64,000 bases of DNA from Microbacterium enclense. GTDB lineage: Bacteria; Actinomycetota; Actinomycetes; Actinomycetales; Microbacteriaceae. Positions within the stretch are counted from its first letter, which is position 1, and every line of letters starts with the position of its first letter. This document shows positions 18,169 through 27,158 of this stretch, piece by piece. The notes beneath the pieces were generated by a model. The model was given only the letters and a program-made list of their open reading frames with translations, was not told where the DNA came from and searched no databases. The stretch is from positions 480,672-544,671 of the forward strand of contig NZ_KQ758467.1 of the NCBI RefSeq assembly GCF_001456955.1, written 5' to 3'. A program made the translations under genes and the position numbers.

Positions 18169-18821
18169 CGGAGGTGCCTCCGCCGACGCGGCGCACCCGC
18201 AAGGACTCTCCGGGATCGGCCCCGGGCGCTGTGCCGTCCGTCGACGGCGCGACACGCCCCGGGTCGGACCCGTCGTCGGCCTCCGCCCCGACGCCCGCGA
18301 TCCCGGGGAGTGCGGCGGCCGCGGCGGCGCTGTACGCGCAGGTTCCGAGCGGGGCGGGGCCAGGCTCGACCGGGATGCCGGCTGGGCTTGGTTCGAGTGG
18401 AACCGGAACGCCGGTCACGCCCGCCCCGGGCGGAACGGGAACGCCGGCCGCGGACGCCTCCGGGGCGAACGCGAGCCTGGGCGCGCCCTTCGTCGACGAT
18501 CCCGAACGGATGCCGACGGCTCAGCTCGAGATGGCCGCGTTCGGCGATCACCTCATCCCGTACGTGCCGCCCGAACCGCCCGCGCCGCGGTCGCTCGCCC
18601 CGTGGGCGCTCGCGCTGGCGATCCTCGCGCTGACGGCATCCCTCTTCACCGGATGGCTCCTGCCCCTGGGCGTGGTCGCGCTCGTCGCCTCAGCGCTGTC
18701 GTTGCGCAGACCACGCGACAGTCGCCGTGTCGGCGGGTGGGCGCTGGCCCTGGCCGTCGTCTCCCTCGCCTTCAGCGCCGGCTGGCTGATCTGGGGCTTC
18801 TCGCAGCTCGCGGTCGTCTGA
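18165..18821 (+). CDS. Proline-rich membrane protein (DUF4190-like)
   Basis: A 218-residue protein translated from a GTG that overlaps the tsaD stop. Residues 1-145 are low-complexity Pro/Ala/Gly/Ser, probably cytoplasmic and disordered. Residues 145-218 hold three hydrophobic segments ([54 protein letters not shown]) in the layout of DUF4190 proteins. No catalytic motif is seen. Function unknown; its place at the end of the tsa operon is probably incidental. Confidence 0.7.
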   Translation: MTEVPPPTRRTRKDSPGSAPGAVPSVDGATRPGSDPSSASAPTPAIPGSAAAAAALYAQVPSGAGPGSTGMPAGLGSSGTGTPVTPAPGGTGTPAADASGANASLGAPFVDDPERMPTAQLEMAAFGDHLIPYVPPEPPAPRSLAPWALALAILALTASLFTGWLLPLGVVALVASALSLRRPRDSRRVGGWALALAVVSLAFSAGWLIWGFSQLAVV

Positions 18822-18830
18822 GCGGATCGA

Positions 18831-20018
18831 TCAGACGCGGTCGGCGAGCAGCGCGAGCCGCTTGGAGCCGACGCGGGTCACGATGAGCGTCGCCGCCTCG
18901 TCGCCCCGCAGTGACAGCTTCTTGCGCAGCACGGCGGGATCGACATCGACGCCGCGCTTCTTGATCTCGAGCGTTCCGATGCCGCGGGCTCGCAGCGCCT
19001 GAGCGAGCTTCTTCGTGTCGACCGGCAGCTGCTCCCGCACCCGGAAGGTCGACACGAACGGGCTCGTCAACGCGGCATCCGAGGTCAGGTAGGCGATCCC
19101 GGTCGACAGCATGCCCGCGTCGAGGGCGCGGGCGACCTCGCCGATGAGCCGGGCGCGGATCACCGCACCGTCGGGCTCGTGCACGAAAGCGCCGAGCTCC
19201 CGGGAGTCGACGTCGGGGCTGTCGTCGGGGGCGGTGAGCTCCCACGCATCGTCGCCGCGCACCACGAGCGCCGCCCGGCGCACCCCGTCGCGCGCCAGGG
19301 CCCCCGCCCACAGCACGAGCTCGATGGTCGAACCGTCGGCGCTGATCCACTGCGCCTCCACGTCGTCGGGGATCAGCGCCCGGTCGAAGCCCGGGCCGAG
19401 TTTGACCCCGCCCGGGATGCGGCCAAGGAGCGCGAACACCCACTCGAGCGAGGGCGACCACTCGCCGGATGCCACCTGTCGCGTCTCGGCGTGACCGGCG
19501 GTGCGTCGCGCGGGGTCGAGCCACACGGCGTCCATTCCGGTCAGGTCCACTTCTTCGGCGCGGGCGTGGGCGACGGTCGCGGCGTCGCCGAACGGAGCCA
19601 GGTTGTACGCGGCGATCGCGGCGGTCACCTCGTCGGCGTCGACGGCGTGCACCCGGATGCCGAGCCCCGCGAGTCCCAGCGCGTCACCGCCGATGCCGCA
19701 GCCCAGGTCGGCGACGCGTTCGATGCCGGCCGCACGGAACCGGCCGGCGTGACGCGCGGCGATCGGCAGGCGCGTCGCCTGTTCGAGGCCCGCTCGGGTG
19801 AACAGCATCCGCTCGGCGAACGGACCGAACTTCGCCGCGGCGCGCACGCGCAGGCGGGCTTGCCCGACGACCCCGGCGACGAGATCGGGGGAGTGGCCGG
19901 CCGCCCGCAGCCGCGAGACGGCGCGTGCCGCATCGTCGGTGTTGTCGAGGGGGCCGATCTCGTCGAGCAGGCGCAGGCCCTCGGGGGTGAGCAGGGCGGT
20001 GAGCTCGGCGATGTCCAC
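18831..20018 (-). CDS. Class I SAM-dependent methyltransferase (THUMP-like domain protein)
   Basis: A 395-residue protein. Residues about 98-115 form the SAM-binding motif I VADLGCGIGGDALGLAGLG, followed by VHAVDADEVTAAIAAYN (motif II) and AVWLDPARRT (the post-I region). The C-terminal part (VDTKKLAQALRARGIGTLEIKKRGVDVDPAVLRKKL) matches the THUMP-like domain found in these actinobacterial methyltransferases. The substrate is not known for the family; an RNA substrate is likely from the domain. It runs convergent to the tsa operon, with only nine bases between stops. Confidence 0.85.
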   Translation of the reverse strand: MDIAELTALLTPEGLRLLDEIGPLDNTDDAARAVSRLRAAGHSPDLVAGVVGQARLRVRAAAKFGPFAERMLFTRAGLEQATRLPIAARHAGRFRAAGIERVADLGCGIGGDALGLAGLGIRVHAVDADEVTAAIAAYNLAPFGDAATVAHARAEEVDLTGMDAVWLDPARRTAGHAETRQVASGEWSPSLEWVFALLGRIPGGVKLGPGFDRALIPDDVEAQWISADGSTIELVLWAGALARDGVRRAALVVRGDDAWELTAPDDSPDVDSRELGAFVHEPDGAVIRARLIGEVARALDAGMLSTGIAYLTSDAALTSPFVSTFRVREQLPVDTKKLAQALRARGIGTLEIKKRGVDVDPAVLRKKLSLRGDEAATLIVTRVGSKRLALLADRV

Positions 20019-20188
20019 CGAACCAGCCTAGGCGGCGGGTCGGCGTCACTGCCCGGGTCGGCGTGCGGACGGGGACCGGACCCTTCGACGGGCTCAGGGT
20101 CCTCCGATTTACACCGGGTGGGACCCTCGAGGCAGGCGGAGAACACGGGGATCAGCCCGGGGCCCCCACCCCCCTCCCTCGAAAACCC

Positions 20189-20224
20189 CGGGTTCCCCCC
20201 ACCCCGATACCGGGGGTGCCCCCG
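20189..20224 (+). promoter_or_regulatory. G/C-tract dyads upstream of the repeat-protein/dynamin operon
   Basis: The 287-base gap 20019-20305 carries a GGGTTCCCCCC block at 20190-20200 and a near-perfect dyad CGGGGGTGCCCCCG at 20211-20224, about 80-115 bases before the first repeat-protein start. The same 11-mer occurs on the opposite strand upstream of the IniB-like gene (27159-27171). I infer a shared regulator site, possibly for the LuxR-type regulator of the locus. The gap also holds CCCTTCGACGGGCTCAGGG at 20081-20099, a small palindrome of repeat type. Confidence 0.4.
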
Positions 20225-20305
20225 ATGCCGGATCCCGACGCCGTTCCTACTCTCGACAGTACGAACAGCACCTGCGGGCCGCGGCCCGGGATTGGGACGG
20301 AAGAA

Positions 20306-21163
20306 ATGCCTACCACCGGCGACATCAACAACACGCTCAACACGGTCATCGCGGACTCGCTCAACGACACGAGCGAGGTCAACGAAGACAACTCGGTCAA
20401 CATCGACGCCTCGGCGACGGACTCGTTCAACACCGACAACTCGGAGACCGACAACAGCGAGACCACCATCGGTGTCGATGGCTCGTTCAACGAGGGCTCG
20501 TACAACGAGTCGAACGACTGGGTCGACTCCAACAACACCGACAACTCGGTGAACGACTCGGGCAACAGCCTCGAGTGGGCCGACGGCTCGTACAACACCG
20601 ACAACTCGGTCACCGACAACTCCGTCAACGCGGGTGTGCGCGAGTACAACACGGGCTTCGGCGCGTGGGGCGGCGCCTCGGCCGCCGAGTCGGGTGCCGC
20701 GGGCGGCGCCGGCCACACCGAGATCTGGAGCAACGCCACCATCGTCGACCAGTCGGTCAACCAGAACGTCGCAGCCGACGGTGACGTCGACCAGTCGTTC
20801 GCCAACTCCTCCGTCGTCGCTTCGGGCGAGGGGTCGATCGCAGCCGGCGGCAGCGTCGACTGGGACTACTCGGTCGACGAGTCCACCGACTTCAGCGCTG
20901 GCGGCGACATCAACATCGGCAACGAGACCACGATCACCACGATCACGGACTCGATGAACGAGTACAACCTCGACTACTCGTACACCGACAGCTCCACCGT
21001 CATCGACGTCACCGACTCGTTCAACGACCTGTCGGAGAACTACTCGTCCGACGGCTCGTTCAACACGACCGACACGTTCGACAGCGAGACCACCATCGAC
21101 GTCGACATCACCGCGGTCGTCGACAGCTTCAACACCGCCGACCTCAACCTGCCCCTGGCCTGA
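20306..21163 (+). CDS. Asn/Asp/Ser/Thr-rich repeat protein A of the ini-like locus
   Basis: A 285-residue acidic protein almost without Lys, Arg or Cys. It is built from short repeats such as NTDNS, DSFN and SYN. Residues about 110-120 contain GVREYNTGF, and residues 148-206 form a core (DQSVNQN ... VVASGEGSIAAGG ... GGDINIGN) shared with the next gene and with the IniB-like protein at 26352. There is no signal peptide or membrane segment. The repeat periodicity suggests stacked beta strands, but that is inference. ATG 20306 follows GGACGG. It leads an operon with a second repeat protein and two dynamin-like GTPases. Function unknown. Confidence 0.85.
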   Translation: MPTTGDINNTLNTVIADSLNDTSEVNEDNSVNIDASATDSFNTDNSETDNSETTIGVDGSFNEGSYNESNDWVDSNNTDNSVNDSGNSLEWADGSYNTDNSVTDNSVNAGVREYNTGFGAWGGASAAESGAAGGAGHTEIWSNATIVDQSVNQNVAADGDVDQSFANSSVVASGEGSIAAGGSVDWDYSVDESTDFSAGGDINIGNETTITTITDSMNEYNLDYSYTDSSTVIDVTDSFNDLSENYSSDGSFNTTDTFDSETTIDVDITAVVDSFNTADLNLPLA

Positions 21164-21193
21164 GCGCCTCGGTAAGAAAAAGGAGACAACATC

Positions 21194-22045
21194 ATGGTCT
21201 GGGACATCGGAAACGTCAGCGACTCCGGCAACGAGAGCTGGACGAACGTCGGAAACACGAACAGCACCACCAACACGAACAACAGCCAAAACCTGGCCGT
21301 CGACCTCGACAACGTGGGCAACGAGGACAACTCGGTCGTCGACGCCTCGTCGGAGGACTGGTCGATCGTCGACTCGGGCAACGTCGACTCCAACAACCTC
21401 GACAACTCGTGGGACAACTCGGGCAACACCGACAACTCCACGAACAACTCGGGCAACTCCTACGAGATCGCGGTCGACTCGTACAACACCGACAACTCCG
21501 CCGAGGACAACTCCACCAACGCGGGTGTTCGTGAGTACAACACCGGCTTCTCGGGCTGGAGCGGCGGCAGCGCCGGCGGCAACGCGTCGATCTACAGCCA
21601 GTCGACGATCCTCGACCAGTCGGTCAACCAGAACGTCGTGGGCGGCGGCCTGACCCAGGACTTCGGCAACAGCGCCGTCGCCGCCTCGGGTGAGGGTGCC
21701 GTGGCCGCCGGTGGTGACGTGTCGATCTCGCGCTCGCTGGACGCATCGACCAGCTTCGACGCCGAGGGCGACATCAACATCGGCAACACGACCGAGATCA
21801 CGACGTGGGACAACGTGGGCAACACCACCGACATCTCGGTCGAGCTCACCGACAACTCGCAGGACTGGTCGATCGACAACTCGTACAACGACGAGTCGAT
21901 CAACGTCGACCTGACCGACTCGTTCAACGAGGACTTCAGCACCACCGAGTCGCAGGACTGGACCATCAACGCCGACGTCATCTGGGGTTCCGGCAACTCC
22001 GAGGTCGTCGACGTGCAGGTTCCGAACCTCGACCTCGAGGACTGA
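21194..22045 (+). CDS. Asn/Asp/Ser/Thr-rich repeat protein B of the ini-like locus
   Basis: A 283-residue paralogue of the preceding protein, 30 bases downstream, with a strong AAAGGAGA site before ATG 21194. It is rich in NxDNS and GN repeats and is strongly acidic. It repeats GVREYNTGF (about 114-122), a Gly/Ser linker, then the core at about 141-198 (LDQSVNQNV, AASGEGAVAAGGDV, EGDINIGN). The C-terminal third reads DNSQDW, SYNDES, DSFNED. No membrane or secretion signal is visible. The tandem pair suggests gene duplication. I infer a structural partner for the dynamins; no function is known. Confidence 0.85.
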   Translation: MVWDIGNVSDSGNESWTNVGNTNSTTNTNNSQNLAVDLDNVGNEDNSVVDASSEDWSIVDSGNVDSNNLDNSWDNSGNTDNSTNNSGNSYEIAVDSYNTDNSAEDNSTNAGVREYNTGFSGWSGGSAGGNASIYSQSTILDQSVNQNVVGGGLTQDFGNSAVAASGEGAVAAGGDVSISRSLDASTSFDAEGDINIGNTTEITTWDNVGNTTDISVELTDNSQDWSIDNSYNDESINVDLTDSFNEDFSTTESQDWTINADVIWGSGNSEVVDVQVPNLDLED

Positions 22046-22169
22046 GCGGTCATCCGTATCGACCTGAACGTCTGATCGGTAGCCCTGGGCGGAATCTCCG
22101 CCCGGGGCTATCGTCGTCCCCAGATCCTTCGGCGCCGAAGCGGCGTCGAGCCAACCGAGAGGTCCTCGC

Positions 22170-24089
22170 GTGTCCGCACCGGCCCAGCCCACCACGACCC
22201 CCGCGCCGAACGGCGCCGCCCCCGGCGCGCAGAAGGCTCCGGCGCCGGTGCCCGGCGAGCTCACCGCTCTGGTGGAGCGAGCCCGCAAGTACTCGGCCGT
22301 GCTCGGCCGTGAAGATCTCGCCGAGAAACTGACCAGCACGCGCGCCCGCCTGCAGGACCCGCATGTACGGGTCGTGATCGTCGGGCAGTTCAAACAGGGC
22401 AAGAGCAAGCTGGTCAACGCCCTGATCAACGCCCCCGCCTGCGCCGTCGACGACGACATCGCCACGAGCGTCCCCACCTCCGTCGGCTACGCGGAGGAGC
22501 CGTCGGCCACGGTTCTGGTCAAGCGCGAAAGCGGGGAGTCGCACGAGATCCGACGCGTCGACATCCCCTTCGAGCGACTGTCCGACTACGTCACCGCGCG
22601 GGCCGACGAAGAGCAGGACGGCGATGTGGTGGGCGCCGAGGTGCTGCTGCCGCGCGAGATTCTCAAGGGCGGCTTGCGCATCGTCGACTCTCCCGGGGTC
22701 GGGGGCCTCGAGTCCACCCGTTCCCTCGCCACCCTGGCGGCCCTGACGACGGCTCACGCCGTGCTGCTGGTCTCCGACGCGTCGCAGGAGTACACCGAGC
22801 CCGAGATCCAGTTCCTGCGTCACGCGATGCGCATCTCGCCCAACGTCGCGGCGGTGCTGTCGAAGACCGACCTGTACCCGGAGTGGCGTCAGATCCAGCG
22901 CGTCGACGAGAAGCACCTGGGCGAGCTCGGCGTCGACATCGAAGACGTCCCCGTCTTCGCCGTCTCGAGCGACTTGCGGCTGCTCGCCGCGGAACAGGGC
23001 GACCGTGAGCTCAACGACGAGTCCGGTTTCCCGGAGCTCGTCGCCCACCTGCGTCGCGACGTGCTCGGCAAGGCGGAAGACCTCAACCGCCGGGCGGCCG
23101 TCCACGACCTGATGACGGTGGCCGATCAGCTCTCGCTGGCCGTCAAGACCGAACTCAACGCCCTGCAGCACCCCGAGGACACACCGGGGATGATCGCCCG
23201 TCTCGAGGATGCCAAGGCGAAGGCCGACGACTTCCGCAGCCGGACCTCGCGCTGGCAGGTCACTCTCTCCGACGGCATCGCCGACCTGATCTCCGACACC
23301 GAACACGACCTGCGCGACCGCCTGCGCAAGGTGCAGCGCGAGGGCGAGGCCGCCATCGACGAGGGCGATCCCGGTCCGATCTGGGACCAGATCGCGGAGT
23401 GGGTCGACCAGCGTGTCAACGCCGCGGTCTCGGAGACGTTCGTCTGGACGAACGAGCGCTCGCAGTGGCTGGCCGAGCAGGTCGCCGACGAGTTCCGCAT
23501 GGGCGAGGAGTCCATCCCCCTCATCGACGTGGCCGGCACCGACGGGCTGCTCGACCCCGTGGAGGAGCTGCAGCACCTCGACGACGGCAAGATGGGCGCG
23601 GCCGAGAAGATCTACATCGGCGTGCGCGGGTCTTACGGCGGTGTGTTGATGGTGGGTCTGGCCACGAGCATCGTCGGGCTCTCGCTCATCAACCCGCTGT
23701 CGCTGCTCGCGGGCGTGCTCGTGGGCCGCCGCGCGTTCCGCGAAGACATGTCGGCGCGCCTGCTGCGCCGGCAGAACGAGGCGAAGAACCTGCTGCGCCG
23801 CCACATCGAAGACACCGTCTTCCAGGTCGGCAAGCAGCTCAAGGACCGTCTGCGCATCGTCCAGCGCACCGCACGCGACCACTTCGGGTCGATCGCCGAC
23901 GAGCTGCACCGCTCGCTGAGCGATTCGGTCCTGGTGGCCAAGCAGGCTGCGGCGTCGTACACCGCCGACCGTGACAAGCGCATCGCGCAGTTGCAGGCGC
24001 AGCTGCGCGACATCGAGACGCTGCGCGGCCGGATCCCCACCGGCGAGCTCGAGGCGAAACGCCCGGCCCGCGCGGCGGTCACCCGATGA
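22170..24089 (+). CDS. Dynamin-like GTPase, IniA-like
   Basis: A 639-residue dynamin-superfamily protein related to mycobacterial IniA, a membrane-remodelling GTPase induced by envelope-targeting drugs. A Pro/Ala-rich N-terminal 30 residues precede the GTPase domain: G1 GQFKQGKS (72-79), switch Thr in SVPTS, G3 DSPG (173-176), G4 SKTD (231-234). Long charged helices follow, then a hydrophobic stretch at about 484-520 (GGVLMVGLATSIVGLSL, PLSLLAGVLVG) in the place of the membrane paddle, and a coiled C-terminus. GTG 22170 is the start. The IniC-like gene overlaps its stop, so the pair is made together. Confidence 0.9.
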   Translation: MSAPAQPTTTPAPNGAAPGAQKAPAPVPGELTALVERARKYSAVLGREDLAEKLTSTRARLQDPHVRVVIVGQFKQGKSKLVNALINAPACAVDDDIATSVPTSVGYAEEPSATVLVKRESGESHEIRRVDIPFERLSDYVTARADEEQDGDVVGAEVLLPREILKGGLRIVDSPGVGGLESTRSLATLAALTTAHAVLLVSDASQEYTEPEIQFLRHAMRISPNVAAVLSKTDLYPEWRQIQRVDEKHLGELGVDIEDVPVFAVSSDLRLLAAEQGDRELNDESGFPELVAHLRRDVLGKAEDLNRRAAVHDLMTVADQLSLAVKTELNALQHPEDTPGMIARLEDAKAKADDFRSRTSRWQVTLSDGIADLISDTEHDLRDRLRKVQREGEAAIDEGDPGPIWDQIAEWVDQRVNAAVSETFVWTNERSQWLAEQVADEFRMGEESIPLIDVAGTDGLLDPVEELQHLDDGKMGAAEKIYIGVRGSYGGVLMVGLATSIVGLSLINPLSLLAGVLVGRRAFREDMSARLLRRQNEAKNLLRRHIEDTVFQVGKQLKDRLRIVQRTARDHFGSIADELHRSLSDSVLVAKQAAASYTADRDKRIAQLQAQLRDIETLRGRIPTGELEAKRPARAAVTR

Positions 24090-25621
24090 GCGCCGGGCTG
24101 AGCGAGGTCTCCCGCATCGTCGACGATGCCCTCGGCGTGTACGCCGATGACGCGGCATCCGTCGAGGTGCTGGAGTCGTTCCGCGCGCGCCTGCGCGAGC
24201 CCCTGCGCCTCGCGGTGGCCGGCATCGTCAAGGCGGGCAAGTCGACGCTGCTGAACGCCCTGATCGGCGAGCGGATCGCGCCGACCGATGCGGGGGAGTG
24301 CACGCGCACCATCACCTGGTACCGCTACGGGTCGACGGCGCGCGTCGATCTGCGGCTGCACGACGGCCGGCGCATCTCGCGCCCCGTGCGGCGCCATGAG
24401 GGCCGGCTCGTGCTCGACATGGGCGGCTACACCGCCGAAGAGGTCGCCTGGATCGACGTCGCGTGGCCGAGCGAGAGCCTGCGCTCCACGGTGCTCATCG
24501 ACACCCCCGGTATCGCCTCGCTCAGCGTGGAGAACTCGGCGCGCTCGACCGACTTCTTCATCCCGAGGGACACGCCGACGGCGGCGGATGCCATCATCTA
24601 CCTGCTCCGGCACGTGCACGCCGAAGACCTCAAGTTCCTCGAAGCCTTCCGCGACACCGCGGCGGGGGAGTCGCAGACCGTCAACGCCCTCGCCGCGCTC
24701 TCGCGCGCCGACGAGATCGGCTCCGGCCGGATCGACTCGCTGCTGTCGGCGGCGAAGATCGCCGATCGCTACCGCCGTGACGGCGAATTGCGCGCACTCG
24801 CCCTCGACGTGGTGCCGGTGGCGGGGCTGCTGGCCGAGGGCGGCCGCACGCTCCGCGAGAGCGAATTCATCGCCCTCCGCCACATCGCGCTCATGGACCG
24901 TGCCGCCCGCGACCGCCTGCTGCTGACGGTCGATCGCTTCACCCGCGCGACCGACGACACCGCGCTGAGCGTCGACGTGCGTCGCGGTCTGCTGCGCCGC
25001 TTCGGCCTGTTCGGGGTGCGGTTGGCGGCCGCGCTCATCCGCGGGGGCGCGACGACGTCGTCGGCACTGTCGGACCGCCTCGTGCAGCAGAGCGGGCTGG
25101 TCGAGGTGCAGCGCTTCGTCGACGACCAGTTCCGCGGCCGGGCGTTCGCGCTGAAGGCGCGCGGCATCCTGGGCAGCGTGGAGCGGCTGGTGCGCGAGCG
25201 CCCGCGCCCGAATACCGCCGGGCTTCTGGCATCCATCGAGCGGCTCACCGCGCAGAGCCACGACCTGCGCGAGCTGTCGCTGCTCGCCGAGCTGCGCACG
25301 GCACCGCCCGACCTCGACGCCGGCACGCTCGCCGAGGCGGAGCGCATCGTGGGCGGGGCGGGCCTCGCGCCGGTGCGCCGGCTGGGACTCGGCGACGACG
25401 CCCCGCCGCCGGCGCAACGCGAACGCATCGACCACCTGCTGGCCCACTGGCGCTCGCTCGCGGAGTCGCCGCTGACCGACCGCCACACCGCCGACCTGTG
25501 CCGTGGCGTCGTACGCAGCGTCGAGGGGGCGGCATCCGGTCTTCTGACCGCGGATGCCGGTGAGGCGGGCGACGGGAGCGTCGCCGCGTCGGATGCCGTG
25601 CTCTCGGGCGGTCCGGCCTAG
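24086..25621 (+). CDS. Dynamin-like GTPase, IniC-like
   Basis: A 511-residue dynamin-family GTPase related to IniC. The motifs are G1 GIVKAGKS (46-53), a Thr-rich switch (ECTRTITWY), G3 DTPG (139-142) and G4 SRAD (206-209), the last being unusual for GTPases but typical of this subgroup. After the G domain it is helical and lacks the obvious membrane paddle of its partner; a weak hydrophobic patch is FGLFGVRLAAALI. It overlaps the IniA-like gene by ATGA. The family pairing suggests a heteromeric membrane-binding complex. A convergent hairpin follows. Confidence 0.88.
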   Translation: MSAGLSEVSRIVDDALGVYADDAASVEVLESFRARLREPLRLAVAGIVKAGKSTLLNALIGERIAPTDAGECTRTITWYRYGSTARVDLRLHDGRRISRPVRRHEGRLVLDMGGYTAEEVAWIDVAWPSESLRSTVLIDTPGIASLSVENSARSTDFFIPRDTPTAADAIIYLLRHVHAEDLKFLEAFRDTAAGESQTVNALAALSRADEIGSGRIDSLLSAAKIADRYRRDGELRALALDVVPVAGLLAEGGRTLRESEFIALRHIALMDRAARDRLLLTVDRFTRATDDTALSVDVRRGLLRRFGLFGVRLAAALIRGGATTSSALSDRLVQQSGLVEVQRFVDDQFRGRAFALKARGILGSVERLVRERPRPNTAGLLASIERLTAQSHDLRELSLLAELRTAPPDLDAGTLAEAERIVGGAGLAPVRRLGLGDDAPPPAQRERIDHLLAHWRSLAESPLTDRHTADLCRGVVRSVEGAASGLLTADAGEAGDGSVAASDAVLSGGPA

Positions 25622-25630
25622 GCGAGACGA

Positions 25631-25667
25631 AAGCGGCATCCGGTCCCGGGAGGATCGGATGCCGCTT
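25631..25667. terminator. Bidirectional terminator between converging ini-like units
   Basis: AAGCGGCATCCG (25631-25642) pairs with CGGATGCCGCTT (25656-25667) in a perfect 12-base stem with A and T ends on both strands. It lies between the IniC-like stop and the stop of the convergent membrane protein. Confidence 0.8.
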
Positions 25668-25669
25668 CG

Positions 25670-26365
25670 TCAGAACTCGGCCGAGGGACTGCCGGGACTG
25701 CCGCGTCGGATGTCGTGCTTGCGTCTGGTCCAGCGCAGGGCCGCCGGGATGACCGAGAACAGCAGGCCGAGGCCGGACAGGCCGAGCTGGATCAGCAGGA
25801 GTCGATCCAGCGGGACGCCCCGGTCGCCGACGGCCACGAACTGCCGCGCGGCCAGCACCGTCACGGCCAGCAGCAGGAGAACGCCGAGCATCCACCACCG
25901 CGCGTTGTTGCGGCGGTTGTTGAACGACACGAGCGAGGTGATCTGCACCAGCAGCACCGTCACCAGCGCGCCGAAGACGCACCAGAAGACGATGTCGGCG
26001 GCGGTGCTCACGGTCTCGGCGGGCCGTGAGGCGTCGACCTCGCGCACGATCGCCTCGATGTCGGGGTCGATCGACTGCCGGATGACGAACAGGTACCCCA
26101 CGGCGATGGCGCCGACGACCAGGCTCAGCACCCAGCAGATCTGCGCGAGGCGCACGCCCGCGGGCGGCGGCATCTTGACCATGACCGGTGCCGCCGCCTT
26201 GTCGTGCAGTGCGGGGCGCTCCGGCTTCGCGGCCTTGGCGGGCGGTTCGTACGCCGGCGGTGCCGGCGAGCGGCGCACCTGGGCCTGCGGGGCGGACGCG
26301 CCGGAACGGCGGGTGAGCTCGTGAGAGCCCACCCGCCGTTCCGAGGGCGTGTCAGAGGGTGTCAT
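25670..26365 (-). CDS. Four-helix membrane protein of the ini-like locus
   Basis: A 231-residue protein with no recognised domain. The first 75 residues are Pro/Ala/Arg-rich. Four hydrophobic helices follow: ICWVLSLVVGAIAVGYLFVI, IVFWCVFGALVTVLLVQI, WWMLGVLLLLAVTVLAARQF and LLIQLGLSGLGLLFSVIPAAL, with a DPDIEAIVREVDASR loop between helices 1 and 2. ATG 26365 overlaps the end of the IniB-like gene by 14 bases, implying coupling. However, a strong hairpin covers codons 8-21, so a later start is possible. It may anchor the module at the membrane; that is inference from position only. Confidence 0.75.
   Translation of the reverse strand: MTPSDTPSERRVGSHELTRRSGASAPQAQVRRSPAPPAYEPPAKAAKPERPALHDKAAAPVMVKMPPPAGVRLAQICWVLSLVVGAIAVGYLFVIRQSIDPDIEAIVREVDASRPAETVSTAADIVFWCVFGALVTVLLVQITSLVSFNNRRNNARWWMLGVLLLLAVTVLAARQFVAVGDRGVPLDRLLLIQLGLSGLGLLFSVIPAALRWTRRKHDIRRGSPGSPSAEF
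26302..26343 (-). terminator. Fourteen-base perfect hairpin within the start of the membrane-protein gene
   Basis: CGGAACGGCGGGTG and CACCCGCCGTTCCG pair perfectly around a 14-base loop, starting nine bases after the IniB-like stop. It could attenuate read-through from the IniB-like gene, set the ratio of the two products, or show that the membrane protein starts further downstream. Confidence 0.45.
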
Positions 26366-27095
26366 CCGACGTGTCTTCGATGACGACGTCGTTGCCCGAG
26401 TCGAACACGACGGTGGTGTCCTCGTCGACCGAGGTGTCGACCGTCGTGTCGGTGGTGTCGTTGAACGAACCGTCGACGGCGACATCCGTCGAGGAGTCGT
26501 TCGCGGAGTCGGTGAGATCGACGTCGGTGGAGTTGTCGGTCTCGGTGGTGGTCTCGGTCGTGTCGTTGTACGACCCGTCGATGTCGGTGTTGGTCTCGTC
26601 GTTGCCGATGTTGACGTCGTTGCCCGCGTCGATGTTCGTCGAGTTGTCGAGCGTGGTGTCCTGGTCGACGTCGTTGCCGGCCGCGACCGCCTTGTCGCCC
26701 GAGGCGACGACGGCTTCGTTGCCGAAGGTCTGGTTCACGTCGCCGTTGGCCCAGATGTTCTGGTTCACGCTCTGGTCGACGATGGTGTCGCGGTCGTCGA
26801 TGTGCGTGTACGACAGCTGCGTGGTGATCGTCTTGATCTCCTTGACCACCGGATTCCACTCCGGCTTGGGTGCGACGGGCACCGGCGCGGGCTGCGTGTT
26901 CACCACCACATGGGGCTTCTCGGCGATGACCGGGGCGACCGAGCAGACGTCCGCGTAGGAGACGTTGTTCAGTCCGCGCGCCGCCATCGCGCCCTCCGGA
27001 TCCTCCTCGAACTCGGCGGCGGCCTCCGGATCGCGCAGGAGGCTCAGGATGAATTCGATCAGCGCATCTGCCATGGTCGCCAGCGTGACGCTCAT
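26352..27095 (-). CDS. IniB N-terminal-domain protein with Asn/Asp/Thr repeat core
   Basis: A 247-residue protein. Residues 8-50 (ALIEFILSLLRDPEAAAEFE, DPEGAMAARGLNNVSYADV) match the IniB N-terminal domain that marks dynamin-associated IniB proteins in actinobacteria. A Pro/Val linker follows, then at 107-165 the same core as the two plus-strand repeat proteins (VDQSVNQNI, EAVVASGDKAVAAGNDV, GNDVNIGN), then DTT/DST/DGSYND repeats to the end. It has a GAGGAG site before ATG 27095. In mycobacteria iniB precedes iniA; here it is on the opposite strand. It is the best bridge between the repeat proteins and the ini family. Confidence 0.85.
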   Translation of the reverse strand: MSVTLATMADALIEFILSLLRDPEAAAEFEEDPEGAMAARGLNNVSYADVCSVAPVIAEKPHVVVNTQPAPVPVAPKPEWNPVVKEIKTITTQLSYTHIDDRDTIVDQSVNQNIWANGDVNQTFGNEAVVASGDKAVAAGNDVDQDTTLDNSTNIDAGNDVNIGNDETNTDIDGSYNDTTETTTETDNSTDVDLTDSANDSSTDVAVDGSFNDTTDTTVDTSVDEDTTVVFDSGNDVVIEDTSDDTL

Positions 27096-27158
27096 TGGGG
27101 TCTCCTCACGGTTGTTCCTTGGGATCGACGTTAGGTCGACGGGGTCTGTGTCCGCGTC

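Noticed and set aside
19625..22477. A 950-codon minus-strand frame opposite the two repeat proteins
   Set aside because: It arises from the antisense of NTDNS-type repeats (Val/Asp/Arg-rich) and crosses several real gene borders. The plus-strand genes have ribosome sites and the shared core.
26366..26485. Forty-codon upstream extension of the ini-locus membrane protein
   Set aside because: It lies inside the IniB-like repeat region in another frame and reads as Ser/Thr/Arg shadow sequence.
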